Positions 54,787-63,837 of a stretch of DNA of 64,000 nt are shown here, piece by piece; the first letter of the stretch is position 1; the number at the start of each line of letters is the position of its first letter. The position numbers and the translations under genes are program-made. The stretch spans positions 1-64,000 of the forward strand of contig MWCT01000013.1 in the NCBI GenBank assembly GCA_002070185.1. Reading direction: 5' to 3'. The notes beneath the pieces were generated by a model. That model was not told the DNA's origin, did not search any database, and worked only from the letters and a program-made list of their open reading frames with translations. Source of the stretch: a candidate division BRC1 bacterium ADurb.Bin183 (GTDB taxonomy: Bacteria > Sumerlaeota > Sumerlaeia > MWCT01).

Positions 54787-57759
54787 CTATTTGAGCGGTG
54801 CAAGAATTCTTTTTATCAAATCGGCGATGTCAATCTTTTTATCTTTGTTCAAGTCGGCGGACGCCTTTTGCTGCTCCGTGAATGAGATTTTGCCCGTAAG
54901 ATAGTCTTTATATTGCACAAGCGTTATCGGTATGGGCGTGGGAGTGGGTGTGGTTTCTGGCGCCACGTTGCCCGAGATGACAACGGCAAAAGGTTGGGGA
55001 CCTTGCGCGATATTATTGCCCTTGACGGAGATTGTGTATAGACCTGTCTGCGGCGCCGCCAGTTCTATTCCCTCGACATTGTTAACACTATCGTTGCCTG
55101 TTGTTTGAGTTGGACCTGTGCCGATAACCTCGATGCCAAGGTCGGCGGCAGCATCCGATGCCCAGGGATGCCACACAAAATTATAATAATCCAAATCAAA
55201 ATAATAGTGAAAGTCGTTGCCTGTCTTGATGGGCGGCTTTGTTCCGCCGATAAGACGCGTGTTGATGTCATAAGACCATTGGAGCGCCACGTGGAAAGGA
55301 CCATTGAATGAAAGGATGTTGAAGGGGACGCTGCATATTCCAAAGTATGCTTTAGTTGTCGGGTCTTGCGCCTGAATGACGGTTTTAACATAGGTAACTT
55401 TCCAAATAATATCGCCGGGCATTCCCTGATTATCAGCAAGAATAAAAAGGTCAACGTAGTATTCGCCGGGATAAGCAGCCACAAGGGCAAAATTGACCAT
55501 CTTTAAAATCATGGGCGTTTGAGCAGGCACAAAGCGCACACCCATGCCTTCGTGCACCATGCCGAGGTTGGGAATAACGGGCGGTGTTGTGGAATCGCTG
55601 GGGGTGTTTATTAAATGCTGGACAATGCCCGGGCGTCGGGGGTTGAGCGGCGTGAGGACATTGTTATCGGGTTGAATGATTGAGAGATTCAGATCGTTGA
55701 CGAGACCGCCATCAGCGGCTGGGCTTCCGGGAAAATCTGTCCAGACGAGTTTGGCGCGGAGCGGGATGTCATTGTTTTTGACTTCAAACTTGTATTTTAT
55801 TTCTCCATTGGCGGCAATCCCCGTTGGGTTATCCACAAGAAGGATGTTTCGTGTGCCGCCCGGCAGGGATTTCTGGACGCTTGCGCGCCCCCAGCCCTGA
55901 ATATCGTTGGGGGCGGCGGTCGGTTGTTCTTTTGTGTCGCCGGTTGCTCCATATTGTCCGGGAGCCATATCAACAGCGCCATTGAGGAGTAGGGCTTTAA
56001 CAAGGGCGGATGATGGACTTGCAATGCCCCTATAGCGTACGAGGTATTCGCGGAGAAGGGCGCACATGCCGCATGTGAGAGGCGATGCCATAGAAGTTCC
56101 GCCCATGAAGGCGTAGTCGGCGTTGAAAGCCGCCCAAAAGCTGGAATCGGGGGCTTCGGTGCTGCGGGTGGAGAGGATGTTAGTGCCGGGTGCGCAGATA
56201 TCGGGTTTGTAGCGTCCATCCCAGCATGGACCGCGGCTGCTGAATGCTGCCATGCCGTTCACATTATTGGATTTGGTATCTGATTTGATCGGTTCATTTG
56301 CCCAGCGGGGATCGCCGCCAGCGCCATAATTGCTGGTAACGCCGGAATCGGGGCGGTTGTTTTCGGACGCGCCCACGGTGATGCAGTTTTTTGAAGAGGC
56401 GGGCGCCCCCAAAGAAAAGTCGTCAATCATGCCGAGCACGGGGATCATGTCCACACCTTCATTTCCCGCAGCGTAAAGAATGGTGTAGTCTTTATTGTTC
56501 CAGCAGAATTCGTCCACATCCTGGCAGTTGCCGAGATAGCTGCCTTTTGCAGCGCCGCCCCAGCTGTTGTTATGGACGCGCGCTCCGGCATCTCGGGTTT
56601 GTTTAAAAAGGATGTTGAGGTCATCGGGAATACCGCTCAAACCGAGCGTTGAATTATTGCCGACCGCTTGAAAGACGAGGGTGGCTTCGGGCGCGGAGCC
56701 GGAGTGGCAGGCTGCGGGATAGTTGTGGGCGGCGGGATTGCTGCCGGATTTTAAGCCGTTGCCGCAGACTGAACCCGCAACATGGGTTCCGTGCCCGTGT
56801 TTGTCGTTGCCGCCATCGCCGACCAGATCAAAAATCTGAGCGATGCGCGAGCCGCCCGCGCCGTTTTTGAAATCGGCATGATGGACGTTTGGATCCGTTG
56901 ACCCTTTATCAACGCCGGAGTCTGTGACGGCAACAATCTGCCCCGCGCCATAAAGACCGTAAGTCTGGGAGGCAGTGTCCACATCGCAAACGCCGGCGCC
57001 TCGCGCCCGCTCATTGAACATCTTCCATTGCGGCGCTGGCTCAATCCAATAGACTTCCGGAATCTGCGAAATGCCTTCGAGCATCGAGGGCGAAGCTGCG
57101 ATTCTAAATTTGATTTTCCACTCGGACTGGGTTGTGTTATTAATGATTGCGCCCGCGGATTCGATTTTTTTGCGCACGGCATCAATATCAACATCCCTGA
57201 AGCACAGGAGAATGTATTCCTTTGAGGGCTTTGGGGCGGCGCCTTTGATAAAGGAGGAAAGATTAACATCATTAAGCGAATCAAAGGATAATTTATAATA
57301 GGGTCGCCAGGGGATAATCGCTCTGATGAAGGGGTGGGCATCTTTGAGAGATTTCGCATCGCCGGGAATTTTAACAATAAAGGCGAAGGAGGGGATGTAA
57401 TCGTAGAAAATCACGCCCCCATTTTTGAGGGCGGTTTTCCATTCTTCTTGGATGGGACCGGTAAATTGCAGGACAAAATAGGGGGATGAGATTGCCTTGC
57501 CGCCTTTCAAACTTTCGCGGGAAATTGTTTTAAGGAATTGTTCCTCGTCAACAGGGTCGAGCGTTTTTTTGGAAAGAAAGAGATAGCGGGAATCAACGGA
57601 ATCGGCTGATTTGATTGCGGAAAATTCAAGCGTTGGCGGATTTTGAGCCGAAGAATTCGGTTGGAGAATGAACATCTCTCCTGATTGAACGAGTATTGAG
57701 GGAAAAGACAGAATAGCAATAATAAGGGCGCACCGAAAAAAGGCACGCGAGTTTTTCAT
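54787..57759 (-). CDS. Secreted subtilisin-like protease with dockerin-like end
   Basis: About 990 residues from ATG 57759, ten bases after AAAAGGAG. After the signal peptide comes a propeptide-like region (to about 240), then the S8 catalytic domain with Asp280 (AVTDSGVD), His323 (HGTHVAG) and Ser556 (GGTSMASP). A beta-sandwich P-domain-like region and another beta domain follow (about 640-900). After a TPTPTPIP linker the last 45 residues contain ADLNKDKKIDIADLIKRI, a single EF-hand-like repeat of the dockerin type, which may tie the protease to a cohesin-like or surface partner. Confidence 0.9.
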   Translation of the reverse strand: MKNSRAFFRCALIIAILSFPSILVQSGEMFILQPNSSAQNPPTLEFSAIKSADSVDSRYLFLSKKTLDPVDEEQFLKTISRESLKGGKAISSPYFVLQFTGPIQEEWKTALKNGGVIFYDYIPSFAFIVKIPGDAKSLKDAHPFIRAIIPWRPYYKLSFDSLNDVNLSSFIKGAAPKPSKEYILLCFRDVDIDAVRKKIESAGAIINNTTQSEWKIKFRIAASPSMLEGISQIPEVYWIEPAPQWKMFNERARGAGVCDVDTASQTYGLYGAGQIVAVTDSGVDKGSTDPNVHHADFKNGAGGSRIAQIFDLVGDGGNDKHGHGTHVAGSVCGNGLKSGSNPAAHNYPAACHSGSAPEATLVFQAVGNNSTLGLSGIPDDLNILFKQTRDAGARVHNNSWGGAAKGSYLGNCQDVDEFCWNNKDYTILYAAGNEGVDMIPVLGMIDDFSLGAPASSKNCITVGASENNRPDSGVTSNYGAGGDPRWANEPIKSDTKSNNVNGMAAFSSRGPCWDGRYKPDICAPGTNILSTRSTEAPDSSFWAAFNADYAFMGGTSMASPLTCGMCALLREYLVRYRGIASPSSALVKALLLNGAVDMAPGQYGATGDTKEQPTAAPNDIQGWGRASVQKSLPGGTRNILLVDNPTGIAANGEIKYKFEVKNNDIPLRAKLVWTDFPGSPAADGGLVNDLNLSIIQPDNNVLTPLNPRRPGIVQHLINTPSDSTTPPVIPNLGMVHEGMGVRFVPAQTPMILKMVNFALVAAYPGEYYVDLFILADNQGMPGDIIWKVTYVKTVIQAQDPTTKAYFGICSVPFNILSFNGPFHVALQWSYDINTRLIGGTKPPIKTGNDFHYYFDLDYYNFVWHPWASDAAADLGIEVIGTGPTQTTGNDSVNNVEGIELAAPQTGLYTISVKGNNIAQGPQPFAVVISGNVAPETTPTPTPIPITLVQYKDYLTGKISFTEQQKASADLNKDKKIDIADLIKRILAPLK

Positions 57760-57869
57760 AAAGGGTAAGCTCCTTTTATAGACACTGAAAAATATTATAT
57801 CTTTTTGATTGGGCAGATGATACGATGTCAAGAGAATTCAAATCTTGCAGCCAGCGGCATCGGGAGCGC

Positions 57870-58625
57870 TTATTTCTTTTGTATTACGACAAGGGCGGCG
57901 TCGTGTTTATCCTGCGCAAGGAAGATGGCGTTAATGACGCGGTCGGCGCTGATGGTGTATTGACCGTTTACATTTGGAATGGGTATATTATACCATGGAT
58001 CGGTGACATGGAATGTGTTGCGTTCGGGATCATAACCGTGCAGGACAACAAAATGAGTGGAGCGGCTGTTGGAATATAAATCCTGAAAATGAGCGCAATC
58101 ATACAGAAATCCCATATCAAGGGCGGCAAGAAGCGGCAGTCCCATATCGAATTGCGCCAGTATCATTTCTTTGGAGAGGGGACAAAAAAGGAGTTCGCCG
58201 CCGGCTTTGAGATACTCGATGTAGCTTTCAATCGCAAGTAAATAGGGCGCGACTTCGGCTTCAAGTTTTTTTAATTCGAGGTTTTGGATGATTTCATTAT
58301 GGGTGAGGTGATTCCAGAGGGGGTGAAAAATCTGATAATTGTATGTGAAAATGGTGGAGGAAAAACCCATCAGCATTGCGAGGAGTCCAACATGAGAATC
58401 GTAAAGCCCGATATCGGCGCGGGGGGGCATGAGGGTTAACAGGTCATCAAGGGGAACATCTTTGCCGTGATAATTCATTACCATGCGCAGACAGCAGAGC
58501 CCGCAGGTGTTATCCTCCGTCTGGCAATACGGGTTGATAGGTATGAAGAATTTTTCCATATTCAAATGCAGGCGCCAAGGTATTTTCATATTTTGCGAGC
58601 CGTTTTCCATTTTTACATCGTTCAT
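57870..58625 (-). CDS. C39-like cysteine peptidase
   Basis: A 251-residue cytoplasmic-looking protein. QTEDNTCGLCCLRMVMNYHG at about residues 35-54 gives the oxyanion Gln and catalytic Cys of papain-fold C39-like proteases, THFVVLHGYD near 190 gives the His, and VTDPWYN the Asp. C39 domains usually process double-glycine leader peptides, but here there is no ABC transporter fused or next to it, so it may be a stand-alone peptidase. It lies 110 bp upstream of the subtilase on the same strand. Confidence 0.8.
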   Translation of the reverse strand: MNDVKMENGSQNMKIPWRLHLNMEKFFIPINPYCQTEDNTCGLCCLRMVMNYHGKDVPLDDLLTLMPPRADIGLYDSHVGLLAMLMGFSSTIFTYNYQIFHPLWNHLTHNEIIQNLELKKLEAEVAPYLLAIESYIEYLKAGGELLFCPLSKEMILAQFDMGLPLLAALDMGFLYDCAHFQDLYSNSRSTHFVVLHGYDPERNTFHVTDPWYNIPIPNVNGQYTISADRVINAIFLAQDKHDAALVVIQKK

Positions 58626-58814
58626 TTTTTTTCACCGCCCTTCATAATGTCCAATCAACTTGTTTATTCCTCTTATCCGTTGATTAAACGATTTCTAAAA
58701 AATTATATACCGCATAATATACCGTTGTGTGAATTGCAAGTCTTTTTTTATTGAGTCGCCGCAATGGTTTGCGGTGTAATCATGGCGTAGGTCAGAAAAA
58801 GACGGGAGCGAAAA

Positions 58815-59516
58815 ATGATACCGCTTAAGGATTTAATCAAACCGCGGCGGACGCCGTTCATCAATTGGTTGATTATCGGAACAAATGTGGCTATGTTTTT
58901 ATATCAGATAACGCTGCCGCCGCATGCCGTCTATCAGATGTTTCATTTGTGGGGCGTTGTGCCGGCGCGTTATTTTCGACCGGGATGGGCGGCTGTCGCG
59001 GGATATCCCAAGGCGACCTTTTTGCCGTTTATTACGAGCATGTTTCTGCATGGGGGCTGGCTGCATTTGATTTCCAATATGTGGGCGCTTTGGATTTTTG
59101 GGGATAATGTGGAGGACAGATTGGGTCACATCGGATATTTGGTGTTTTATATTGTGTGCGGGATTTTCGCCAGCGGACTGAACATGATATTTCATCTGAA
59201 CTCGCAGTTGCCGACAATCGGCGCCAGCGGGGCGATTGCCGGGGTGATGGGGGCGTATATGATGCTTTATCCGGGGGCGCAGATATTGGTCATCTTTCCG
59301 ATATTTTTTTATCCGTTGTTTTTTCCGGTGCCCGCCGTATTTTATTTATTATTCTGGTTTATCACACAATTTTGGAGCGGAACAATTTCGCTTGTGACGG
59401 GCGCGGGAAAGCTGGGAGGCATAGCCTTCTGGGCGCACATCGGCGGATTTCTTGCCGGCGTTTTTTTTGTCAAAAAATTTATCCGCAAGCCAAGGCGGGA
59501 AATTTTATATAGATAG
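58815..59516 (+). CDS. Rhomboid intramembrane serine protease
   Basis: A 233-residue polytopic protein with six to seven hydrophobic segments. The dyad is Ser138 in TIGASGAIAG and His208 in FWAHIGGFLAG; the HLISN oxyanion segment (His84, Asn88) and the LHGGWLH loop are present. It should cut membrane helices of other proteins. Its substrate is unknown. It ends 14 bp from the end of the epimerase gene on the other strand. Confidence 0.93.
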   Translation: MIPLKDLIKPRRTPFINWLIIGTNVAMFLYQITLPPHAVYQMFHLWGVVPARYFRPGWAAVAGYPKATFLPFITSMFLHGGWLHLISNMWALWIFGDNVEDRLGHIGYLVFYIVCGIFASGLNMIFHLNSQLPTIGASGAIAGVMGAYMMLYPGAQILVIFPIFFYPLFFPVPAVFYLLFWFITQFWSGTISLVTGAGKLGGIAFWAHIGGFLAGVFFVKKFIRKPRREILYR

Positions 59517-59530
59517 CAATTGTGGCAAGG

Positions 59531-60601
59531 CTATAGAGCAACGCCTGTTCCCGCTTCAATCCCCTCAACTGAAAAAACGGGACCTTCTTGCGTGTAGCCG
59601 CCTTTGCATTCAAAAGGTTTGAGGAGATAGACGGAGTCGAGGTCGCAATGGGCGAATTCGCCCAAGCCGCAAGCCAGATGGACAGAGGCGGCGAGCCCGA
59701 TTTTCGATTCCATCATACAGCCAATCATCAGCCCTTTGTTGGCGGCGCGGCAGATTCCTGCAATGTCCAGCGCGGCAGCCAGCCCGCACTTGGCAACTTT
59801 GATGTTTATAACATCTACAGCGTCCATGCGGATAAGACGGATGGCGTCATCTGCGGTGAAACAGGACTCATCGGCGGCAACGGGAACGGCGCAATGCTCG
59901 CGCACAAATTTGAGACCTTCAAAATCGTCCTTGCGGACGGGTTGTTCCATAAGGTCAAGTTCGATGCCTTCGGCGTGGATGCGCCGCGCCAGTTCAACGG
60001 CATCTTTAGGCGTGAACGCTTGATTGGCGTCAAGGGAAAGCATGGCGTTGGGCGCGGCTTCATGGACGCGAATGATACGTTCAGTGTCTGCGGCAACGCC
60101 CATGCCAACTTTGATTTTGATTTTATTGAAGCCATCCGCTACGGCTTTTTTCGCGGCGGCGAATGTTTCATCCGGCGAGCCAAGCGACATGGTCAGATCT
60201 GTTTCGACCTTTTTAATCGCCCCGCCGAAAAAGATGTGCATTGGAACGCCGATGAATTTTGTAAAGGCGTCGAGGACGGCGATTTCGAGTCCGCTATGAG
60301 CGCCCACATTGGCGCGGATGAGTTTGCGGGTTTTGGTAAGCAGGGCGCGCCACTGGCGGATATCCTGACCGACCACCGCCCATTTGATGTGGTTGAGGAC
60401 GGCGATGCAGGTTTGCTGAGTATCGCCGGTGGTGTATGGCGAGGGGGCGACTTCGCCGAAACCGGTCAGCCCGTTGTCGAGGATGATTTTCACAAGGACA
60501 TTATTGGCGGCGTCCTTGCGACCTGTTGCGATAATAAAAGGCTCCTTAAGGGGAAGGTCAAGCGCTTCCACCTGTATATCTTTAATAATTCCTATTCCCA
60601 T
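59531..60601 (-). CDS. L-Ala-D/L-Glu-type dipeptide epimerase
   Basis: A 356-residue enolase-superfamily enzyme. The acid-base lysines are Lys164 (KIKIKVG) and Lys268 (INIKVAKCG); metal ligands are Asp191, Glu219 and Asp244; DLD at 320-322 marks the amino-binding loop of dipeptide epimerases, as does the TDLTMSLGSPDE strand. It probably converts muropeptide-derived L-Ala-D-Glu to L-Ala-L-Glu for recycling, which suits the cell-wall enzymes in the window. Specificity for other dipeptides cannot be excluded. The ribosome site AAGGAGG is strong. Confidence 0.9.
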   Translation of the reverse strand: MGIGIIKDIQVEALDLPLKEPFIIATGRKDAANNVLVKIILDNGLTGFGEVAPSPYTTGDTQQTCIAVLNHIKWAVVGQDIRQWRALLTKTRKLIRANVGAHSGLEIAVLDAFTKFIGVPMHIFFGGAIKKVETDLTMSLGSPDETFAAAKKAVADGFNKIKIKVGMGVAADTERIIRVHEAAPNAMLSLDANQAFTPKDAVELARRIHAEGIELDLMEQPVRKDDFEGLKFVREHCAVPVAADESCFTADDAIRLIRMDAVDVINIKVAKCGLAAALDIAGICRAANKGLMIGCMMESKIGLAASVHLACGLGEFAHCDLDSVYLLKPFECKGGYTQEGPVFSVEGIEAGTGVAL

Positions 60602-60766
60602 TTATATCCTCCTTTTATAACTTCCCGCGCGAATATTGATATTCCCATATTGGCTGGCATTAATGAGTTCAAGTTAAATATTCAAGACTCTTTCCTTTAC
60701 TAAGAAAAGAAAAAGGTTATGATTTTTGTAAGGGATTAGAACGATAGTTTTTTTAATTATCGGCAA

Positions 60767-61354
60767 TTATTTTTTTCCATTAGGGCGTTTAATATGTCCG
60801 TTAATTTGATGAACATCATAACAATCAAAAACGCTTTTACAGAATTCTATCATACGGGTGTCTTGTTTTTCAACAGCCTGTTTATAAAGTTTGATAAAAT
60901 ATTTTTTACCCGTTTCTGTCTGTGAATAATTCTTTTTTATCAGATTATGCTCTGTGCACAAAGTTTGCCCATTATCAATCGAATTGTCGCCGCCTTTATC
61001 TTTCGGTTTGATGTGGTCAGCGCAAATTTCAACACCATCATTTATGCCGCGTCCACATATAACACATCTAAATCTATCTCTTTGAAAAATCGCTGTTTTA
61101 GTTGCGGGGGAAAAATCGTATAAATCTACTTTTTTCACAAGTTCGGGATCATAACGATAAACTCCTTTTCCGATTTTAATTAATTTCCCTTCTTGATGAA
61201 GTTTGCGAATTGCTCTCCATGGATCTCTTGGAGGTTCCGGATTCTCCAATAAATACTGTTTTGTAACCCAATCAACAACGGGTCCATGTTGAATATCTTG
61301 TTTGGGGTGTTGTTGAAAATATTCCATAATAAGTTCGCTAATACTTTTTCTCAT
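60767..61354 (-). CDS. HNH restriction endonuclease
   Basis: About 195 residues from ATG 61354, whose TGAGGAA site overlaps the methyltransferase stop. Residues about 1-75 look like a winged-helix (GPVVDWVTKQYLLENPE ... IGKGVYRYD). The nuclease domain follows: Cys97 and Cys100 (CVIC), the HNH core with His114 (ADHIKPKDKGG), then Cys133 and His136 (LCTEHN) as zinc ligands. It is AT-rich unlike its neighbours, and pairs with a methyltransferase, so it is probably a type II restriction enzyme. The recognition site cannot be read from sequence. Confidence 0.85.
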   Translation of the reverse strand: MRKSISELIMEYFQQHPKQDIQHGPVVDWVTKQYLLENPEPPRDPWRAIRKLHQEGKLIKIGKGVYRYDPELVKKVDLYDFSPATKTAIFQRDRFRCVICGRGINDGVEICADHIKPKDKGGDNSIDNGQTLCTEHNLIKKNYSQTETGKKYFIKLYKQAVEKQDTRMIEFCKSVFDCYDVHQINGHIKRPNGKK

Positions 61355-61362
61355 TACATTCC

Positions 61363-62424
61363 TCAAGATGTAATAAATAATTTTAGCTGTTTCATTTGAC
61401 CTTCGTTTAATAGACGCTTCTTTGCCAATTCACAGTATTTAATATCAATCTCTATTCCAATACCTTTTCTGCCTGTTTCCAAACAAGCAAGCAATGTTGA
61501 ACCGCTTCCAAGAAAGGGATCGAGAATCGTATCGCCAACAAAGCTAAAAAGTTTGATACATCGTCTCGGCAATTCAACAGGATAAGGCGCAGGATGACCT
61601 ATCCTCTTTTTGCTTTCTCCGCTGAAGTTCCATACTCCATTCGTCCATTCCATAAATTCTTGCTTTGTTATATTTGATTCTCTGCTCCCGCTGGTCTTTT
61701 TCCATACATTTTTATAAAAAACAACGATAACTTCAACTGGAGCTATTACATATGGAGCAGTTGCCGAAAGCCACGAACCCCATGCCGTTCTCCTTGAAAT
61801 ATTTTGTTCGTTCCAAATTATAGTTGAATGGTATTTAAAACCAATTTCTTTAGCAATTGTTGTAATGTCTGCACACATGCTCTGCTGACCGCCTTTATTC
61901 TTATCTAAAGGGATGTTAAGGCAAAACCTCCCATCTTCTTTGATAAATTTAAAGCATTTCTGAAGCCATTTTCTGGTAAAAGAAAGATAATCGCTATAAG
62001 TCATGGTATCATTATGGGAGTTATAATTTATATCCACGTTATAGGGCGGGGAGGTGACAATTAAATCAACCGAATTTTCTTCAATATTCTGAATGCTTAA
62101 AATGTCTGCGTTATATATCCATATCTGTTCCGAATGAAAAAACAATTCATCTGAAACGTTATTGATATTTTTCAAACCATATACTGCTTGTATTTCCTCG
62201 GCATATAAATCGTTATTTTGAGCTTCATATAATTTGCTTTTTTGTTTGATAGGCTGGGTTTTCTTAAGAAATTTTATTAAATCTTCTTCATTAAATCGTC
62301 TTTGCCCTTTGGGTGTTTTAACTGAATTTATCAAGCCTTGATTAATTAGTCGGTATATCTTAGAACTGCTTATTTTGAGGTATTCGGACGCTTCTTTAAT
62401 TGTCAAATATTTGGTTGTCACCAT
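61363..62424 (-). CDS. DNA methyltransferase with N-terminal HTH domain
   Basis: A 353-residue protein. Residues 5-53 form an excisionase/MerR-like helix-turn-helix (YLTIKEASEYLKISSSKIYR). The catalytic motif TSPPYN is at 124-129 and the AdoMet-binding motif DPFLGSGST at 302-310, an order of the beta class; the TSPPY form is common in N4-cytosine and some N6-adenine enzymes. It precedes the HNH endonuclease gene with eight bases between, giving a complete modification-restriction cassette. The HTH may control its own promoter. Strongly AT-rich, a sign of transfer. Confidence 0.9.
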   Translation of the reverse strand: MVTTKYLTIKEASEYLKISSSKIYRLINQGLINSVKTPKGQRRFNEEDLIKFLKKTQPIKQKSKLYEAQNNDLYAEEIQAVYGLKNINNVSDELFFHSEQIWIYNADILSIQNIEENSVDLIVTSPPYNVDINYNSHNDTMTYSDYLSFTRKWLQKCFKFIKEDGRFCLNIPLDKNKGGQQSMCADITTIAKEIGFKYHSTIIWNEQNISRRTAWGSWLSATAPYVIAPVEVIVVFYKNVWKKTSGSRESNITKQEFMEWTNGVWNFSGESKKRIGHPAPYPVELPRRCIKLFSFVGDTILDPFLGSGSTLLACLETGRKGIGIEIDIKYCELAKKRLLNEGQMKQLKLFITS

Positions 62425-62696
62425 TGCATTATCCCCGAAATCCGACGCTTTAAAATTTTATTTTATTCTCAATTGTTCAAATGACGAAAAAGACCATGTT
62501 GGGGTGCGTTTCGTAACAAATAACGATTTTCTTTTTCTTTACAAACTCATACTCTTTTCAATCTTACATATATTCAAGAGGCTGTCTTGAATTCTCGTTT
62601 TTTGTCAAGTTTATTTAGGCATATTATCGGGTTCAGTATAAAAACTTTAACTCCACATTTTCATAAACTAATCTCTTTTCAATCATGTGGTTTGGC
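62425..62696. promoter_or_regulatory. AT-rich leader of the restriction-modification cassette with palindrome and direct repeat
   Basis: No gene is supported here. The palindrome ATTCAAGA (62572-62579), five bases, TCTTGAAT (62585-62592) is perfect and operator-like. The 12-base sequence CTCTTTTCAATC occurs twice in direct orientation (62552-62563 and 62673-62684). The region should hold the cassette promoter and possible binding sites for the HTH domain of the methyltransferase. Base composition matches the cassette, so the transferred segment probably ends near 62,690. Confidence 0.4.
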
Positions 62697-62726
62697 TTGA
62701 CACCTTTTTGGCTGGGGGCATATCGT
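62697..62726 (+). promoter_or_regulatory. Possible sigma-70 promoter for phoH
   Basis: TTGACA at 62697-62702 is followed after 18 bases by TATCGT at 62721-62726 (four of six matches). It lies about 70 bp before the phoH start codon and just outside the AT-rich cassette. Confidence 0.35.
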
Positions 62727-62798
62727 TTTGGAGTTAATGAATATGGGAAATGGGTTGTATATTAATATGATAATTTTTTACGTTCGTCGAGGACGGGT

Positions 62799-63803
62799 AT
62801 GAGCGGCAAAGGAATGGGCAAACCAGCGGAATTTATCATGGCGCTTGAGCCGGCAGAGATAACAGATTTTTGCGGAGAGGGGGATTTCCGTATCCGCGAA
62901 ATGGAGCAATCGCTGAACGTTCGCATGATTTTGCGGGGGAATGAAATCAAGGTCGTCGGCGATGAGGAAGACGTAGGCAAGGCGGCGGGTCTCCTGAATG
63001 ATCTTCTGCATGTGCATCGGAAGGGGAATCTTGAGGATAAGATTACGCGGAAGCGAAGGCTGCAATACGCCCTGCGAACAGCCGGCAACGGGCAATCGCC
63101 GGATTTGAAGAGTATTTTTCTTGATGAAATCCCTGTGCCGCTGAAACGCCGGCGTGTGACGCCTTTGACGGCGGGGCAAAAGAGGTATGTGGACGCCATT
63201 CGTCATTCGGATATTGTATTTGCAGTCGGTCCCGCCGGGACAGGCAAAACGTATCTGGCGATGGCGATGGCGGTGACGGATTTGATGCAGGGAAATGTGC
63301 GGCGCATCATTTTGGTGCGTCCGGCTGTTGAGGCGGGGGAAAAGCTCGGTTTTTTGCCGGGCGACCTTGCCGCCAAGATTGACCCTTATCTCCGCCCTTT
63401 GTGGGATGCGCTTTATGAGATGATGGAGGCGGAGAAAATTAAGAACAGCATAGAGACGGGCGTTATTGAAATCGCTCCGCTCGCCTTTATGCGCGGGCGC
63501 ACGTTGAATAATGCTTTTGTGATTCTTGACGAGGCTCAGAACACCACGCCGGAGCAGATGAAGATGTTTTTGACGCGGCTGGGGTTTGATTCGAAGGCGA
63601 TTATCACAGGGGATATAACGCAAATTGACCTTCCGATGGGGCGCCAGTCGGGTTTAATCCATGTTCAAACTGTGTTGAAAAATATCGAGGGAATCTCGTT
63701 TATATATTTCGACCAGCAAGATGTTGTGCGCCATGAGCTGGTTCAAAAAATTATCCGAGCTTATGAACAGGACGAGAAAAAGCATCTCAACCAAGATGGC
63801 TGA
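62799..63803 (+). CDS. phoH: PhoH-family ATPase
   Basis: A 334-residue PhoH-like (YbeZ) protein linked to ribosome and RNA metabolism. An N-terminal KH-like domain (about 35-75) precedes the ATPase with Walker A GPAGTGKT (144-151) and Walker B FVILDEAQNTTPEQMKMFLT. The RPAVEAGEKLGFLPGDL segment is diagnostic. In most genomes phoH is followed by an HD-domain membrane protein and ybeY, and the frame that begins after it fits this. Confidence 0.96.
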   Translation: MSGKGMGKPAEFIMALEPAEITDFCGEGDFRIREMEQSLNVRMILRGNEIKVVGDEEDVGKAAGLLNDLLHVHRKGNLEDKITRKRRLQYALRTAGNGQSPDLKSIFLDEIPVPLKRRRVTPLTAGQKRYVDAIRHSDIVFAVGPAGTGKTYLAMAMAVTDLMQGNVRRIILVRPAVEAGEKLGFLPGDLAAKIDPYLRPLWDALYEMMEAEKIKNSIETGVIEIAPLAFMRGRTLNNAFVILDEAQNTTPEQMKMFLTRLGFDSKAIITGDITQIDLPMGRQSGLIHVQTVLKNIEGISFIYFDQQDVVRHELVQKIIRAYEQDEKKHLNQDG

Positions 63804-63837
63804 GTTAAGAAGTTAAAAGGGGGCGAGGAAACAGTCA

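Noticed and set aside
59588..60703. 371-residue frame opposite the dipeptide epimerase
   Set aside because: The epimerase has all catalytic residues; the opposite frame is a codon-bias shadow.
62778..63623. 281-residue frame opposite phoH
   Set aside because: Basic, His/Arg-rich shadow of a certain gene.
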